Of a stretch of 64,000 bases of DNA, positions 8,286 to 18,000 are shown piece by piece. The notes under the pieces are model-generated. The model searched no databases, was not told where the DNA came from, and saw nothing but the letters and a program-made list of their open reading frames with translations. How positions within the stretch are numbered: position 1 is the first letter of the stretch; each line of letters begins with the position of its first letter. Both the position numbers and the translations under genes were made by a program. Origin of the DNA: Intrasporangium flavum (GTDB lineage: Bacteria > Actinomycetota > Actinomycetes > Actinomycetales > Dermatophilaceae); contig NZ_MLJO01000018.1 of NCBI RefSeq assembly GCF_001956915.1, positions 1-64,000 on the forward strand, read 5' to 3'.

Positions 8286-9500
8286 CTACGCGGCTCCCCG
8301 CGGCAGGAGCAGCCGGTAGCCGTGCGTCGCGGCGTCGGTGACGAAGAGCCGGCCGCCGAACGACTCGACGGTCGACACCACGGACGCCAGCGGTGGGGGC
8401 GCCGTGTCCGCGTGCAGCAGGTCGGGCTCGCCGCGCCGGGGCCCCTCGTCCGTCACGGTGAGCTCGAGGTGGGAGCCGCGGTCGACGAGACCGACGCCGA
8501 CGCTGCCCCGCCCGGCCCGGGCGCAGTCCTCCACGAGCGCCGTGACGGCGTCGGTGAACGCGTCAGCCGGGACCCCGACCTGCACGCCGCCGTCGACGTC
8601 GGGGCGCACGCGGCGCCGGGCGCGCCACGGCGACACCCGCTGCACGGCCTCGGCCACCAAGGGTTCGGCCGGGACCGCGGGAACGACGCGGTCACGCCGG
8701 GAGGGAGCCGCGTCGAGGACGTCCACGACCGCGGTGGAGAGGCGGTCGAGGCCACGCCCCAGCTCGTCGACGTCGGTGCGCGCAGCGGGAGGCAGGTCGG
8801 GGTCGAGCGCCAGTCCCTCGACCCGCAGCCTGAGGGCGGTGATCGGCGTGCGCAGCTCGTGCGAGGCCGTCACGGCGAACTGCTCCTCGCGCTCCTGCAA
8901 CCGGTCCAGGCGCGAAAGGCCCTCTCGCAGAGCGGTGCCGATGGCGTCGGCCTCGGCCACGCCGTAGTGCGGGACGGCCACGCCCGCGCGGCCCCGGGCC
9001 AGGCCGCGTGCCGCGTCGGCCAGCTGCTGGAAGGGGCGGGCGATGTGGCGGGCGAGCAGCCACCCGGCCACGGCAGCCGCGGCGATGAGGCCCAACGCGA
9101 GCAGCACGAGGGGCAGCAGCGCGTCGGAGATGCGGCGTCCGATGTCGTCGGCGGGGCGCACGGCGGTCAGCTCGGCGCCGTCGGGGCGCGTCGCGCTGGC
9201 CGCGTACTCGCGGTCGGAGTCGGCGACCGCCAGGCCGCCGGTGACCGCGGCCCCCTGCCGCGGCCGGTAGCGCAGGCCGACGACGTCGCCGGACAGCGCG
9301 TCGAGGAAGTCCGACGTGACCGGCCGCCCGCCGTGCAGCCGCTCGTCGACCGCGACGCCGGCCATCGTCAGCGACCGCTCGACCGTGGCCTGCGCCGAGC
9401 GCTCGATCTCGCCGGCCGTGGCGTAGGCGCGCACCGCCCCCATGACGGCGACCACGACGACGACCGTCCCGACGAGCGCGGCGACGAGCCGCTCACGCAT
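8286..9500 (-). CDS. Sensor histidine kinase with degenerate ATP-binding domain
   Basis: A 404-residue two-component sensor. It has a first membrane helix (5-25), an extracytoplasmic domain of about 100 residues, a second helix (127-151), HAMP-like linker and a good H-box, ASHELRTPI, with H214. The catalytic domain is unusual: where the N-box asparagines are expected (about 315-330) it reads VTALVEDCARAG, and the G1 box is DEGPRR instead of DxGxG. ATP binding may therefore be weak or lost. Its start overlaps the stop of the OmpR-type regulator by eight bases, so the pair is co-translated. It closes the gene cluster encoding the SipW/TasA-like surface system and may sense envelope state (inference). 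Confidence 0.85.
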   Translation of the reverse strand: MRERLVAALVGTVVVVVAVMGAVRAYATAGEIERSAQATVERSLTMAGVAVDERLHGGRPVTSDFLDALSGDVVGLRYRPRQGAAVTGGLAVADSDREYAASATRPDGAELTAVRPADDIGRRISDALLPLVLLALGLIAAAAVAGWLLARHIARPFQQLADAARGLARGRAGVAVPHYGVAEADAIGTALREGLSRLDRLQEREEQFAVTASHELRTPITALRLRVEGLALDPDLPPAARTDVDELGRGLDRLSTAVVDVLDAAPSRRDRVVPAVPAEPLVAEAVQRVSPWRARRRVRPDVDGGVQVGVPADAFTDAVTALVEDCARAGRGSVGVGLVDRGSHLELTVTDEGPRRGEPDLLHADTAPPPLASVVSTVESFGGRLFVTDAATHGYRLLLPRGAA

Positions 9501-10290
9501 CCGGTGGCTCGTCCTCGAGACGGAAGCCGACGCCGCGCACGGTCGAGATGCGAGCGGCGCTGTCGGCGGTCTCGAGCTTCTGGCGCAGGCGCCCGACGGT
9601 GGCGTCGAGCGTCTTGGTGGAGCCGAACCAGTTCTCGTCCCAGACCTCGCTCATCAGGGCCTCGCGGGTGATGACGGCTCCGCGCTCGGCGTCGAGCAGC
9701 GCCAGGACGTCGAACTCCTTTGCCGTCAGTGCGATCTCGCCGCCACCGACGAAGGCGCGCCGCGACCGCGTGTCGACGCTGAGCGCGTCGGCAGCGGCGT
9801 CGGCCGTACCCGCCGGCGAGCCGGACGTGCCGTTCGCGGCACCGCCGAGGGGCCCGGTGGGCGACGCGTCGGCGCCGGACGCGGTGGACGCGCGGGACGC
9901 GTCGTCGCGCGGCGAACCCACGGCCCAGCCCCGACGCAGCGTGGCGCGGATACGAGCGAGCAGCTCGGACAGGGAGAACGGCTTGGAGAGGTAGTCGTCG
10001 GCGCCGACGTCGAGCCCGACGACGCGGTCGAGCTCGCCGCCGCGGGCGGTGAGGATGAGGACCGCGCCGGTGTAGCCCCCGGAACGCAGCCGCCGGCACA
10101 CCTCGAGGCCGTCCATGTCGGGCAGGCCGAGGTCGAGCAGCACGACGTCGGTGGGCGCGGTCGAGGCGTGCGCGAGGGCGGCGGCGCCGGTGGGTGCGTG
10201 GGTCACGAGGTGTCCTTCACGCTCCAGTGCGATGACGAGCGTCGGCGCGATGTCCGGGTCGTCCTCCACGAGCAGCACGTGAGTCGCCAT
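9493..10290 (-). CDS. OmpR-family response regulator
   Basis: A 265-residue response regulator. The receiver domain has the acidic pair D10/D11, phospho-acceptor D53 (LLDLGLPD), T81 and K103. A winged-helix DNA-binding domain of the PhoB/OmpR type spans about 170-260 (ALTAKEFDVLALL, DATVGRLRQKL, STVRGVGFRL). Between them is an unusually long, Ala/Ser/Gly/Thr-rich linker, about 121-170. The open frame starts at 10323, but ATG 10290 gives the normal receiver N-terminus MATHVLLVEDD. It overlaps the kinase gene by eight bases, and the upstream small membrane-protein frame runs 74 bases into it. Likely regulates the surface-protein cluster (inference). Confidence 0.9.
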   Translation of the reverse strand: MATHVLLVEDDPDIAPTLVIALEREGHLVTHAPTGAAALAHASTAPTDVVLLDLGLPDMDGLEVCRRLRSGGYTGAVLILTARGGELDRVVGLDVGADDYLSKPFSLSELLARIRATLRRGWAVGSPRDDASRASTASGADASPTGPLGGAANGTSGSPAGTADAAADALSVDTRSRRAFVGGGEIALTAKEFDVLALLDAERGAVITREALMSEVWDENWFGSTKTLDATVGRLRQKLETADSAARISTVRGVGFRLEDEPPDA

Positions 10291-10726
10291 GACCCAAATT
10301 ATCCGTTTCTGCACGTTTCGCACCAGTGGTCGTGTTCCGGCGACGCCGCACGGCCTCCGAACCGAGGAGCGCCAGCAGCGCTCCGGCCAGACCCAGGGCG
10401 AGCAGCGACAGCGGCCCGAACGGCACCGGCCGGCCGCCGGGCCGACCGACCGTGACGAGCAGGAGGACCCCGCCGATCACGGCCGCTGCGAGCACCCCGG
10501 CCGCGGTCCGCGAGACCGCGCACCCACCCCGCGCCAGGGCGACACCCACGCCCGCGCTGGCCGTCGCGGCCACGCCGAGCAGCACCGTCACGTAGGGCGG
10601 CGGCGCCGCCTGGCCCGCGAGGGTCGCGACCTCGACGACCGCGAGGGCGAGGGCACAGACGGCCGCCGCCCGCAGCGGCACGCTGACGCGTCGGGCCTCG
10701 GTGGTCACTGATGAGGGCTGCCGCAT
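10217..10726 (-). CDS. Small four-helix membrane protein
   Basis: A protein of about 169 residues with four hydrophobic helices (about 18-37, 44-64, 74-94, 103-122) followed by a basic tail (VRRRRNTTTG). I do not recognise the family. Its ATG shares its first base with the stop of the Ig-like surface-protein gene (TGATG), so translation is coupled. The frame does not stop before the response regulator begins: it continues 74 bases into that gene, giving a tail (GHGDSRAARGG...) that looks like read-through. The true stop may have been lost, or the regulator may start later. Context suggests a membrane partner of the SipW-dependent surface system. Confidence 0.6.
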   Translation of the reverse strand: MRQPSSVTTEARRVSVPLRAAAVCALALAVVEVATLAGQAAPPPYVTVLLGVAATASAGVGVALARGGCAVSRTAAGVLAAAVIGGVLLLVTVGRPGGRPVPFGPLSLLALGLAGALLALLGSEAVRRRRNTTTGAKRAETDNLGHGDSRAARGGRPGHRADARHRTGA

Positions 10727-12549
10727 CAGAAGTCCTTGTCCAGTGCGCCGAGCTCGGTGACCGGCGCGCCCGAGCAGGCCGTGCCGAAGGCGTCGGTGGC
10801 AGCGGTCGAGGGGCTCCACACCATGTTCTGGGCCGTCGTGACGGCGTGCAGCGCGCCGCCGCTGGAGAGGGCGCCGAGCTTGACCGTGATGACGGTGCGG
10901 TTGGCCGAACCCACCACGACCGTGCTCGCCGTCATCGTCGCGGTGAAGACGCTCGTCTTGCTCGTGCGGACGAAGTCCTCCTTGAGGTCGATCGAGCCGA
11001 GGTTGACCACGGTGCCGCCGACGAGCACGTCGAGGGTGTCGTCCTTGCTCGTGAGCCCGAGCAGCGCGCCGTCGCGGACTCGGACCTGCACGGCGAGCGA
11101 GGCTCCGGTGAAGGTGGGCGTGATCGAGGACGGCTTGACCGAGTCGGTGTAGGTGAAGGTGAACGAGTCGTTCGTCTCGATCTTGCCGACGGTCGCGCCA
11201 CCGTTGGCAGCCTGGACGTCGTAGCCGCGCAGGGCGGTGTTGTCGACGCGTCGGGCGGTGACGAGCGTCGAGGTGGTGACGACGCCGGCGGTGTCGCTGA
11301 GCACGGCCCGGAAGTCGTAGAGGCCGTCCGCCGTCGAGGTGGTGGCCCACGAGCAGGAGTAAGGCGAGGGCCCCGACGTGATGGTGCAGGCCGTCGTCCA
11401 CGTGCCCGCCCCGTTGGGGGAGCGTTGGATCGCGACCGACGCGACGCCGGCCCTGGCGGTCGCGCTCGCCGTGAGCGTCACGGTGCCGGTGAGGTAGGCG
11501 CCGGGGTCCTCCATCGACACCGACGACACCGTGTTGTCGACGGTGCGTCCGGTGACCGACGCGGACGTTGCGGTGTTGCCGGCGGCGTCGGTCGAGACGG
11601 CCCGGAAGTCGTACCTGCTGCCGGAGGTGAGCTTCGTCGTGTCGAAGCGGCAGGACCACGGCGAGGTGGTGACGGTGCACGCGGTCGTCCACGTCGGCAG
11701 CGGGGCGCCGGTCACGGCGTACTGGATCGCGACCTGGTTGACGCCGGAGTCGGCGTCGGTCGAGGTCGCGGCGAGGGTGACGGTGCCGCTCAGGGTGGCG
11801 CCCGGGTCGGTCATCGTGACGGCCGGGGCGGTGTTGTCGACCATGACGTCGGTGACGACGGCCGAGGTGGCGCTCGTCTTGCCGGAGGTCGCCGTGGCGC
11901 GCAGGTCGTAGGTACCGTTCGCCAGCGTCGTCGTGACCCAGGAGCATCCGAAGGTCGTCGTGACGGACGCGGACGTGCACAGCGTCTTCCACGTCGTCGT
12001 GCCGCTGACGGCGTACTCGATCGTGACGCCGTAGAGCAGGGCCCCGCCGCCGTAGACGGTGCCCGAGAGCGACGTGGCGCCGCGGACGTAGGTGCCGGGC
12101 TCGGCGAGGACGACGACGACGTTGTTGGCCACCGTGGTGGACACCGGGTCGGACACGGCGACGTTGCCGGCCTTGTCGGTGGCGGTGGCCCGCAGCGCGT
12201 AGCTGCCGTCGACGCCGCGCGTCGTGTCCCAGCTGCACGACCACGGGCTCGCGGTCGCGGTGCAGAGCGTCGTCCACGTGCCGCTGCCCGGGGAGACGTA
12301 CTCGACGAGCACCGAGGCCAGGCCGCTGCCGGCGTCGGACGCGGTGGCCGAGACGCTGACCGTGCCGCTGACGGCGGAGCCGGGGCTGTTCATCGAGACG
12401 GTCGGCGGCGTCCAGTCGGCGGCGGCCGTGAAGACGGCGGGCGAGTTGGTCGAGCTCGAGGTGTAGGACGCCGAGGAGAAGGACGCGCCGGCGCCGAGGA
12501 CCACGGCGAGCGCGGCCACGGCCAGCAGCATCAGTCGGGTCCTCGGCAT
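10726..12549 (-). CDS. Secreted Ig-like repeat surface protein
   Basis: A 607-residue exported protein. The N-terminus (MPRTRLMLLAVAALAVVLGA, then GASFSSASYTSSSTNSPAVF) resembles SipW-dependent TasA/camelysin signal regions. Four Ig-like repeats follow (about 47-145, 146-242, 243-342, 343-440), most ending in VDNT. Each holds a Cys pair spaced about 10 residues apart (for example C96/C105 and C291/C300), a likely disulfide. A different C-terminal domain (441-607) is rich in beta structure and ends GALDKDF. There is no LPXTG motif. The open frame extends to 13011, but ATG 12549 begins the signal peptide; a short GGAG lies immediately upstream. It lies between the SipW peptidase and the small membrane protein, suggesting it is a SipW client or surface filament component (inference). 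Confidence 0.75.
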   Translation of the reverse strand: MPRTRLMLLAVAALAVVLGAGASFSSASYTSSSTNSPAVFTAAADWTPPTVSMNSPGSAVSGTVSVSATASDAGSGLASVLVEYVSPGSGTWTTLCTATASPWSCSWDTTRGVDGSYALRATATDKAGNVAVSDPVSTTVANNVVVVLAEPGTYVRGATSLSGTVYGGGALLYGVTIEYAVSGTTTWKTLCTSASVTTTFGCSWVTTTLANGTYDLRATATSGKTSATSAVVTDVMVDNTAPAVTMTDPGATLSGTVTLAATSTDADSGVNQVAIQYAVTGAPLPTWTTACTVTTSPWSCRFDTTKLTSGSRYDFRAVSTDAAGNTATSASVTGRTVDNTVSSVSMEDPGAYLTGTVTLTASATARAGVASVAIQRSPNGAGTWTTACTITSGPSPYSCSWATTSTADGLYDFRAVLSDTAGVVTTSTLVTARRVDNTALRGYDVQAANGGATVGKIETNDSFTFTYTDSVKPSSITPTFTGASLAVQVRVRDGALLGLTSKDDTLDVLVGGTVVNLGSIDLKEDFVRTSKTSVFTATMTASTVVVGSANRTVITVKLGALSSGGALHAVTTAQNMVWSPSTAATDAFGTACSGAPVTELGALDKDF

Positions 12550-12728
12550 GCTCCAAACGTTACGGAGACGGCCCCCACGGGAGCCGTTCGAGAACACACT
12601 CCCGGGACGCTGCTCTTCCACAAAAGGGAACTGCCACCTCGACGCGTGGGACGCCTGGACGGGGCGGGACGCGTCGGGGAGCGGGCGGCGGGGGCGTCGG
12701 CAACGGTCGGGACGCGTCGGGGAACGCG

Positions 12729-12765
12729 CCGGCAGGCCCGGTCCCTGGTGGGACGGGCCTGCCGG
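12729..12765. terminator. GC-rich hairpin between surface-protein genes
   Basis: CCGGCAGGCCC pairs with GGGCCTGCCGG, and the stem continues with GTCCC/GGGAC after a one-base bulge. It sits in the 289-base gap downstream of the signal peptidase. No T-run follows on either strand, so it may attenuate rather than terminate transcription. Confidence 0.4.
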
Positions 12766-12838
12766 TTGGGTGGGTGACCACGGCCGGGGGAGCCGGTGGT
12801 CGGTCCGGGCGGTGGGACGACCGGACAGCTGAGGGGCG

Positions 12839-13477
12839 TCAGCGCGGGGCGACGCCATGGGCGAGGGCGGCGCCGGCGGCCACACGTCTCGAGGCGGCTG
12901 CGCCGGTGCGGTGCCGGCCGTCGGCGCGACGGCCGGCACCCTCCTCCCCGGTACGTGCGTTGCGGAAGGCCTCCCGGATGCTGAGGAGCGCGATGAGGCC
13001 TGCCGGGACACCGACCAGGAGCATGCGGTGGTGCGGGTCGGCGAGGTAGAGTAGAGCCCAGCCGACGTAGGGCACGTGGTAGGCGACGACCGGCTGACTG
13101 TCGGAGTCGAGCGTGAACGTCCACGGATCGGTGCTCGGGTTCGCGTCGCCGCGGGTGCGGTACACGGTGCCGTCGACGCCGGGCTCGGCCGAGACGACGC
13201 GGTGCGTGACGAGGTTGGTGACGCCGCTGCTCGCCGGCGGGACGTAGGTGATGACGTCGCCGACCTTGACGTCGCGCACCGGCACGACCTTCTCGAAGAC
13301 GACCGAGCCCTTGTCGTACGTGCCGGTCATCGAGCCGCCGGTGATGACGTAGCGCTGGTAGCCGAGGACCGAGGGCACGACGTAGGCGACGGCGAGGAGC
13401 AGGAGCGCGAGCATCGCGAGGTTGCCCAGGGCGCCGGCGACCCGCGCGCTGCGGCGGCGCTGCGTGGTGGTGGCCAT
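12839..13477 (-). CDS. sipW: SipW-type signal peptidase I
   Basis: A 212-residue membrane signal peptidase of the archaeal/ER-like SipW branch. It has an N-terminal helix (about 19-39), the catalytic Ser in GGSMTGTYDKGS (S49) and a His in the second conserved box, THRVV (H92), where bacterial-type enzymes have Lys. The RGDANPSTDPW box follows, then a C-terminal helix (about 151-168). ATG 13477 has GAGAGGAA upstream; the frame opens five codons earlier. SipW enzymes process TasA and camelysin-like proteins in Bacillus, and a TasA-like gene lies directly upstream here, with an Ig-like exported protein downstream. It therefore most likely processes these two. The C-terminus is an Arg/Ala-rich tail of no known role. 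Confidence 0.88.
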   Translation of the reverse strand: MATTTQRRRSARVAGALGNLAMLALLLLAVAYVVPSVLGYQRYVITGGSMTGTYDKGSVVFEKVVPVRDVKVGDVITYVPPASSGVTNLVTHRVVSAEPGVDGTVYRTRGDANPSTDPWTFTLDSDSQPVVAYHVPYVGWALLYLADPHHRMLLVGVPAGLIALLSIREAFRNARTGEEGAGRRADGRHRTGAAASRRVAAGAALAHGVAPR

Positions 13478-13617
13478 GGCTGTTCCTCTCAATTCGAGTC
13501 GGCGGTGCTGGCTGCTGGTGCTACGTGCTCGTCCTGCTGGAGCTGCTGGGGCTCCTGCGGCTGCGGGCTGAACCCGGCGTCGACGCCCTCCCGCGTCGAC
13601 GCCGGGGAGTCAGTGCG

Positions 13618-14178
13618 TCAGGCCGCCGGGGTGACCGCGCCGGTGTCGGCGTTGGTGACCGTGGCGGAGCTCTGCGTGCCGTTCCAGGAGAACGAGGCCG
13701 ACGCGGACTTGCCCTGCTCGGTGTTCGTGGCGCTCGAGGCGAGCGTCACGGTGATGCGGTAGGTGTGCGCCTCGCCGGCGGCCCACGTGCCGAGGCTCTT
13801 GGTGCCGGCGCTGCCGAACGCCCCGCTGTAGACGGTGACGGGCGAGGACGTGTTGGTGACGTCCTCGATCTTCTCGGTCAGGACGCCGGAGCTGAAGGTC
13901 GAGGTGTCGGTCTGCGTGACGGAGAAGACCGAGCCGAGCGAGCCCGAGTTGGTGATGGTGACCTGGCCGTAGACCGAGTCGCCGGGCTTCATGTTGGCCA
14001 GGCTCAGGATCGAGGAGCCGGACTTGCTGTTGGTCTGGGCCAGCGTGCCGGCCGTGACCGTGCTCGCGGTGTTGCCGGACGTCGAGGAGAAGTCGGCACC
14101 GGACCCGACCGCGAGAGCGCCGGCGACGGCGGCGGTGGCGAGCGGTACGAGGACCTTCTTGGTGGCGAGGATTCGCAT
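13618..14178 (-). CDS. TasA/camelysin-like SipW-dependent surface protein
   Basis: A 186-residue exported protein with a SipW-type signal: MRILATKK, a hydrophobic stretch at 9-26, then DFSSTSGNTASTVTAGTL just after the predicted cleavage. The mature part is a beta-sandwich with the ANMKPGDSVYGQVTITNSGS segment that is characteristic of the TasA family. TasA proteins are the major fibres of Bacillus biofilm matrix; the same function here is inference. It is the first gene of a minus-strand cluster continuing with the SipW peptidase, an Ig-like protein, a small membrane protein and a two-component system. Confidence 0.8.
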   Translation of the reverse strand: MRILATKKVLVPLATAAVAGALAVGSGADFSSTSGNTASTVTAGTLAQTNSKSGSSILSLANMKPGDSVYGQVTITNSGSLGSVFSVTQTDTSTFSSGVLTEKIEDVTNTSSPVTVYSGAFGSAGTKSLGTWAAGEAHTYRITVTLASSATNTEQGKSASASFSWNGTQSSATVTNADTGAVTPAA

Positions 14179-14485
14179 GGTGTGGGCTCCCTGTCGGTGG
14201 ACCGGGCCTGGCCCGGAAGTCTGTCGGGATCGCGTCGATCCCTGTTGACGAGAAACCTACGGAGGGGCGAACCACGCGATTCCCCCACGAGATCCACACG
14301 ACGTCCACGGTTCGGAACGGTTCGCGCGCCGTCGGGAACACCGCCCCGTTCCTGCCCGTGGACGACGCCTGCGCTGGCCATCCACACACCGTGCACGGGG
14401 TGTGGATGGCCGTGCGGGGTGCTCTTGGAGCACGGTGTGGCGGCGGCGCGGGGAGTAACCGCCGGCGGCTCGGCCTTGTACCGGC
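14179..14485. other. Intergenic region with long hairpin
   Basis: This 307-base gap separates the divergent TasA-like and SRPBCC genes and must hold both promoters. The clear feature is an inverted repeat at 14376-14411: GGCCATCCACAC and GTGTGGATGGCC with a 12-base loop. I see no gene in it. Confidence 0.5.
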
Positions 14486-14968
14486 ATGCGCCACGACTCG
14501 TTCACGCTGACCCGCACGTTGCCCGTCGCACCGTCTGCGGTCTGGGCCGCCTTCGCCGACGATTCGATCCGACGCCGGTGGATGCGGATGCCGGGATCGG
14601 GCGCCCGCTTCGAGCACGACTTCCGGGTCGGTGGCGGCGAGCGGGCCAGCGCCTCGTTCACGACGCTCGACCACCCGACCGAGCTGCTCGAGAACGAGTC
14701 GCACTACCTCGAGTTGGTGCCCGCCCGGCGGCTCGTCTTCGCCTACCGCGCCACCGTCGACGGCGTCGTCCGGTGGGCTTCGCTCGTGATGGTCGAGCTC
14801 GAGCCGACGACCGGGGAAAGTGGCGTCGAGGCGACGGAGCTGACCTGGACCGAACAGGTCGTCCTGCTCGTCCCGAGCGAGGATGGCGGCAGCGTCGACC
14901 TCGCCCACCTCCGCGGCGGCATCCAGCTCCGCCTCAACGCCCTAGCCCTCGCGGTCGCACCCGGCTGA
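14486..14968 (+). CDS. SRPBCC (AHSA1-type) domain protein
   Basis: A 160-residue START-like/AHSA1 protein. The N-terminus FTLTRTLPVAPSAVWAAFAD and the RRRWMRMPG segment are the usual opening of this hydrophobic-cavity fold; ESHYLELVPARRLVF and TWTEQVVLL follow in order. These proteins bind small hydrophobic molecules, but the ligand cannot be inferred. It is a stand-alone gene, divergent from the TasA-like cluster, with no obvious ribosome binding site before ATG 14486. Confidence 0.8.
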   Translation: MRHDSFTLTRTLPVAPSAVWAAFADDSIRRRWMRMPGSGARFEHDFRVGGGERASASFTTLDHPTELLENESHYLELVPARRLVFAYRATVDGVVRWASLVMVELEPTTGESGVEATELTWTEQVVLLVPSEDGGSVDLAHLRGGIQLRLNALALAVAPG

Positions 14969-15050
14969 TGGGGGATTCCGGGAACCGACGCCTGCAAGGC
15001 ACAGCCGGCATTTCCCGGACGAACAGACTCACTCCTGGCAAGCTGCGTCG

Positions 15051-18000
15051 GTGACTACAGGGGACGGCAGCCTGCTCGAGGGGCTCTACGAGAGCCTCAT
15101 CACGAAGGCGCTCGAGGCACGGCTCGAGCGTGTCACGGCCCTCGACGTCCGACGTGGATCCGTGGACGAGGCAGATCAGCCCGAAGTCCTGGCGCGGCAC
15201 ATCGGTGAAGTCGTCCTCCGAGCCCTGCGCGAAGAGCGGCGGCCTGAGGTTCGGCTGGACCTCGTCAACCGGCTCGTCGAGACGGTGGGTGCCGTGGAGT
15301 ACTCCTTGTCCGCCGCGCATCAACTGCTCGCAGTCTCTGCGCCCCCAGGGCCCGACCACCTAGCGCGAAGCCTCACAGAGCGCCCCTCGACTCCGCTGTC
15401 CGAGGCTGCCCTTCTGACGAACGCCTCGGGCGAGCCGGGCCTCGGCCATGAAGTACGTGCAGAGCTGGCGAGCGCCGACCACGTCGATGTGATCATGGCC
15501 TTCGTCAAGTGGTACGGCCTTCGACTCTTTGAGACACAACTGGCCGCTCTGCAAGCCCGGGGAGTTCGTCTCCGCGTCATCACGACCACGTACATGGGGG
15601 CAACCGAGCGAGCCGCTGTGGACCGGCTGGTCCGTGACTTCGGAGCCGAGGTCAAGATTCAGTACGACGCCCAGCGAACGAGGCTGCACGCGAAGGCATG
15701 GCTGTTCCGGCGCAACACTGGGTTCGACACGGCGTACGTCGGCTCGAGCAATCTGTCTCGCGCCGCGATGCTCGACGGCGTGGAGTGGAATGTCCGCCTC
15801 TCGGCTATCTCTACCCCCGCACCGCTCGCGAAGTTCCGTGCCACTTTCGACAGCTACTGGAACGACGCGTCATTCGAGTCCTACCACCCGGATGTCGACC
15901 GTGATCGCCTCGACGATGCCCTCGCTGAGGCGGCCGGCAGACGCACACACGACCGAGTGACCCTGACCCTGTCCGGTCTAGAGGTTCGGCCGTACGCCTA
16001 CCAACAGGAAATGCTCGATCAGCTGGACGTCGAACGCGTCGTCCACGACCGTCACCGGAACCTGGTCGTCGCGGCGACGGGTACCGGCAAGACCGTCGTG
16101 GCTGCGCTTGACTACCGCCGGCTCGCGTCAGGCTCCGCGACACCGCCCCGCCTCCTGTTCATTGCACACCGACGCGAGATCCTCCAACAGTCGCTGCGCA
16201 CCTATCGCGAGGTCCTGAATGACGCGGGGTTCGGGGAGCTGTACGTCGACGGGCACCGCCCCGAACGGTGGGACCACGTCTTCGCCTCCATCCAGTCCCT
16301 GTCGTCCTATGGAGTCGGCAATGTGCCGCCACACGCTTACGAGATCGTGGTCATCGATGAGTTCCACCATGCCCAGGCGCAGACCTATCGACGCCTCCTC
16401 GAGCATCTGCAGCCAAGAGAACTGCTTGGCCTGACCGCCACGCCCGAGCGAGGGGACGGTCTCGACGTCCGGTCGTTCTTCGAGGGCCACACGGCCGCCG
16501 AACTCCGATTGTGGGACGCCCTCAAGGCTGATCTGCTGACCCCGTTCCACTACTTCGCGATCGCAGATGGTGTGGACCTCACCGGGGTGGACTGGAAGGC
16601 TGGCGCGTACGACGCTGCCGACCTCTCGAACCTCTTCACGGGCAATGACGCCCGCGCGCGCATCGTGCTCAAAGCAATCCGGGACAAGATCGCCGATCTG
16701 AGCACCATGAAGGCGCTGGCCTTCTGCGTCTCCCGGGACCATGCCCGGTACATGTCCAGGGTCTTCAACGAGGCCGGCATCGCATCTGCGGTAGTTCTGG
16801 GGGATACAGCAACTCCCGAGCGCGACGCGGCCGTGCAGGGACTGAAAGACGGCCGGGTTCAAGTGCTGTTCGCCGTGGACGTCTTCAACGAAGGCGTGGA
16901 CGTGCCGGCCATCAACACAGTCCTGTTCCTCCGCCCAACCGAAAGCTCCACCGTCTTCCTCCAACAACTCGGACGGGGCCTGCGTCGCGCCAAGGACAAG
17001 GCGGTCCTGACGGCCGTCGACTTCGTCGGCCACCACCGCAAGGAGTTCCGGTTCGATCAGCGATTCCGCGCCATGACCGGCAGTACTCGTGCTGCTCTTC
17101 AGCGCGACATCGAGCATGGCTTTCCGTTCCTGCCCGCTGGCACCCAGATCGTGCTCGACCAGCAAAGCCAAGACCTCGTCCTCGAGAACATCCGAAGCCA
17201 GGTCACGACGCGGTGGTCGGCCATCGCGGCCGAGCTGCGTGCCCATCCGACGGATGACCTGGGCAGCTTCCTGACGGAGTCGGGCTTCGAGCTGTCCGAC
17301 GTGGTGCGAGCGGACCGCTCCTGGACTCGGCTGCGACGCGAGGCCGGTATCGAGGTACCCCCTGGTGGCTCCCTCGAGAAGCACCTGCTGAAGCGCGTGC
17401 GCACCCTCGCCCACGTTGATGACGCGGAACGGGCAGCTGCCTACCTTGTCTGGCTCAGCCCGGAGGCACCCCGCTACGAGGCGGCTGACCCGGCCCTGCA
17501 GGCCTACGGACGGATGCTCTTCTTCTCGCTGTGGCCTGACGGAGGAGGCTTCACCTCCTACGAAGCAGGACTCAACGCGCTGCGCGGCGAGAGCGCGGTC
17601 GTTCGAGACCTTCAGGCCGTCATCGCCCTGAGTCTGCGCTCTGCGGAGCGGGTCACCTCGTCGTTGAGCGGTGAGTTGGCTGGGCGGCCGCTACGGGTGC
17701 ACGCGCGCTACACGCGTGAGGAGTTGGTGGCCGCGCTCGACTACGTCGCCATCGATGGCCGCAAGCCGAACAGCTTTCGCGAGGGGGTCCTGTTCGCCGC
17801 TGAGGCGAACTCGGATGCCTTCCTCGTCACCCTCAACAAGTCCGAGGCAGACTATTCACCGACCACGATGTACCAGGACTATGCCATCAGCCCTGAGCTG
17901 TTCCACTGGGAGTCCCAATCGGGGACGCGGGTGGCATCAGCTACAGGTCAGCGGTACCTCCACCACAAGGCGCGCGGCAGTCACGTGCTGCTCTTCACGC

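Noticed and set aside
13525..15054. Plus-strand frame of 509 residues over the TasA-like gene
   Set aside because: It overlaps clear genes on both strands and has only Arg/Gly/Ala-rich composition.
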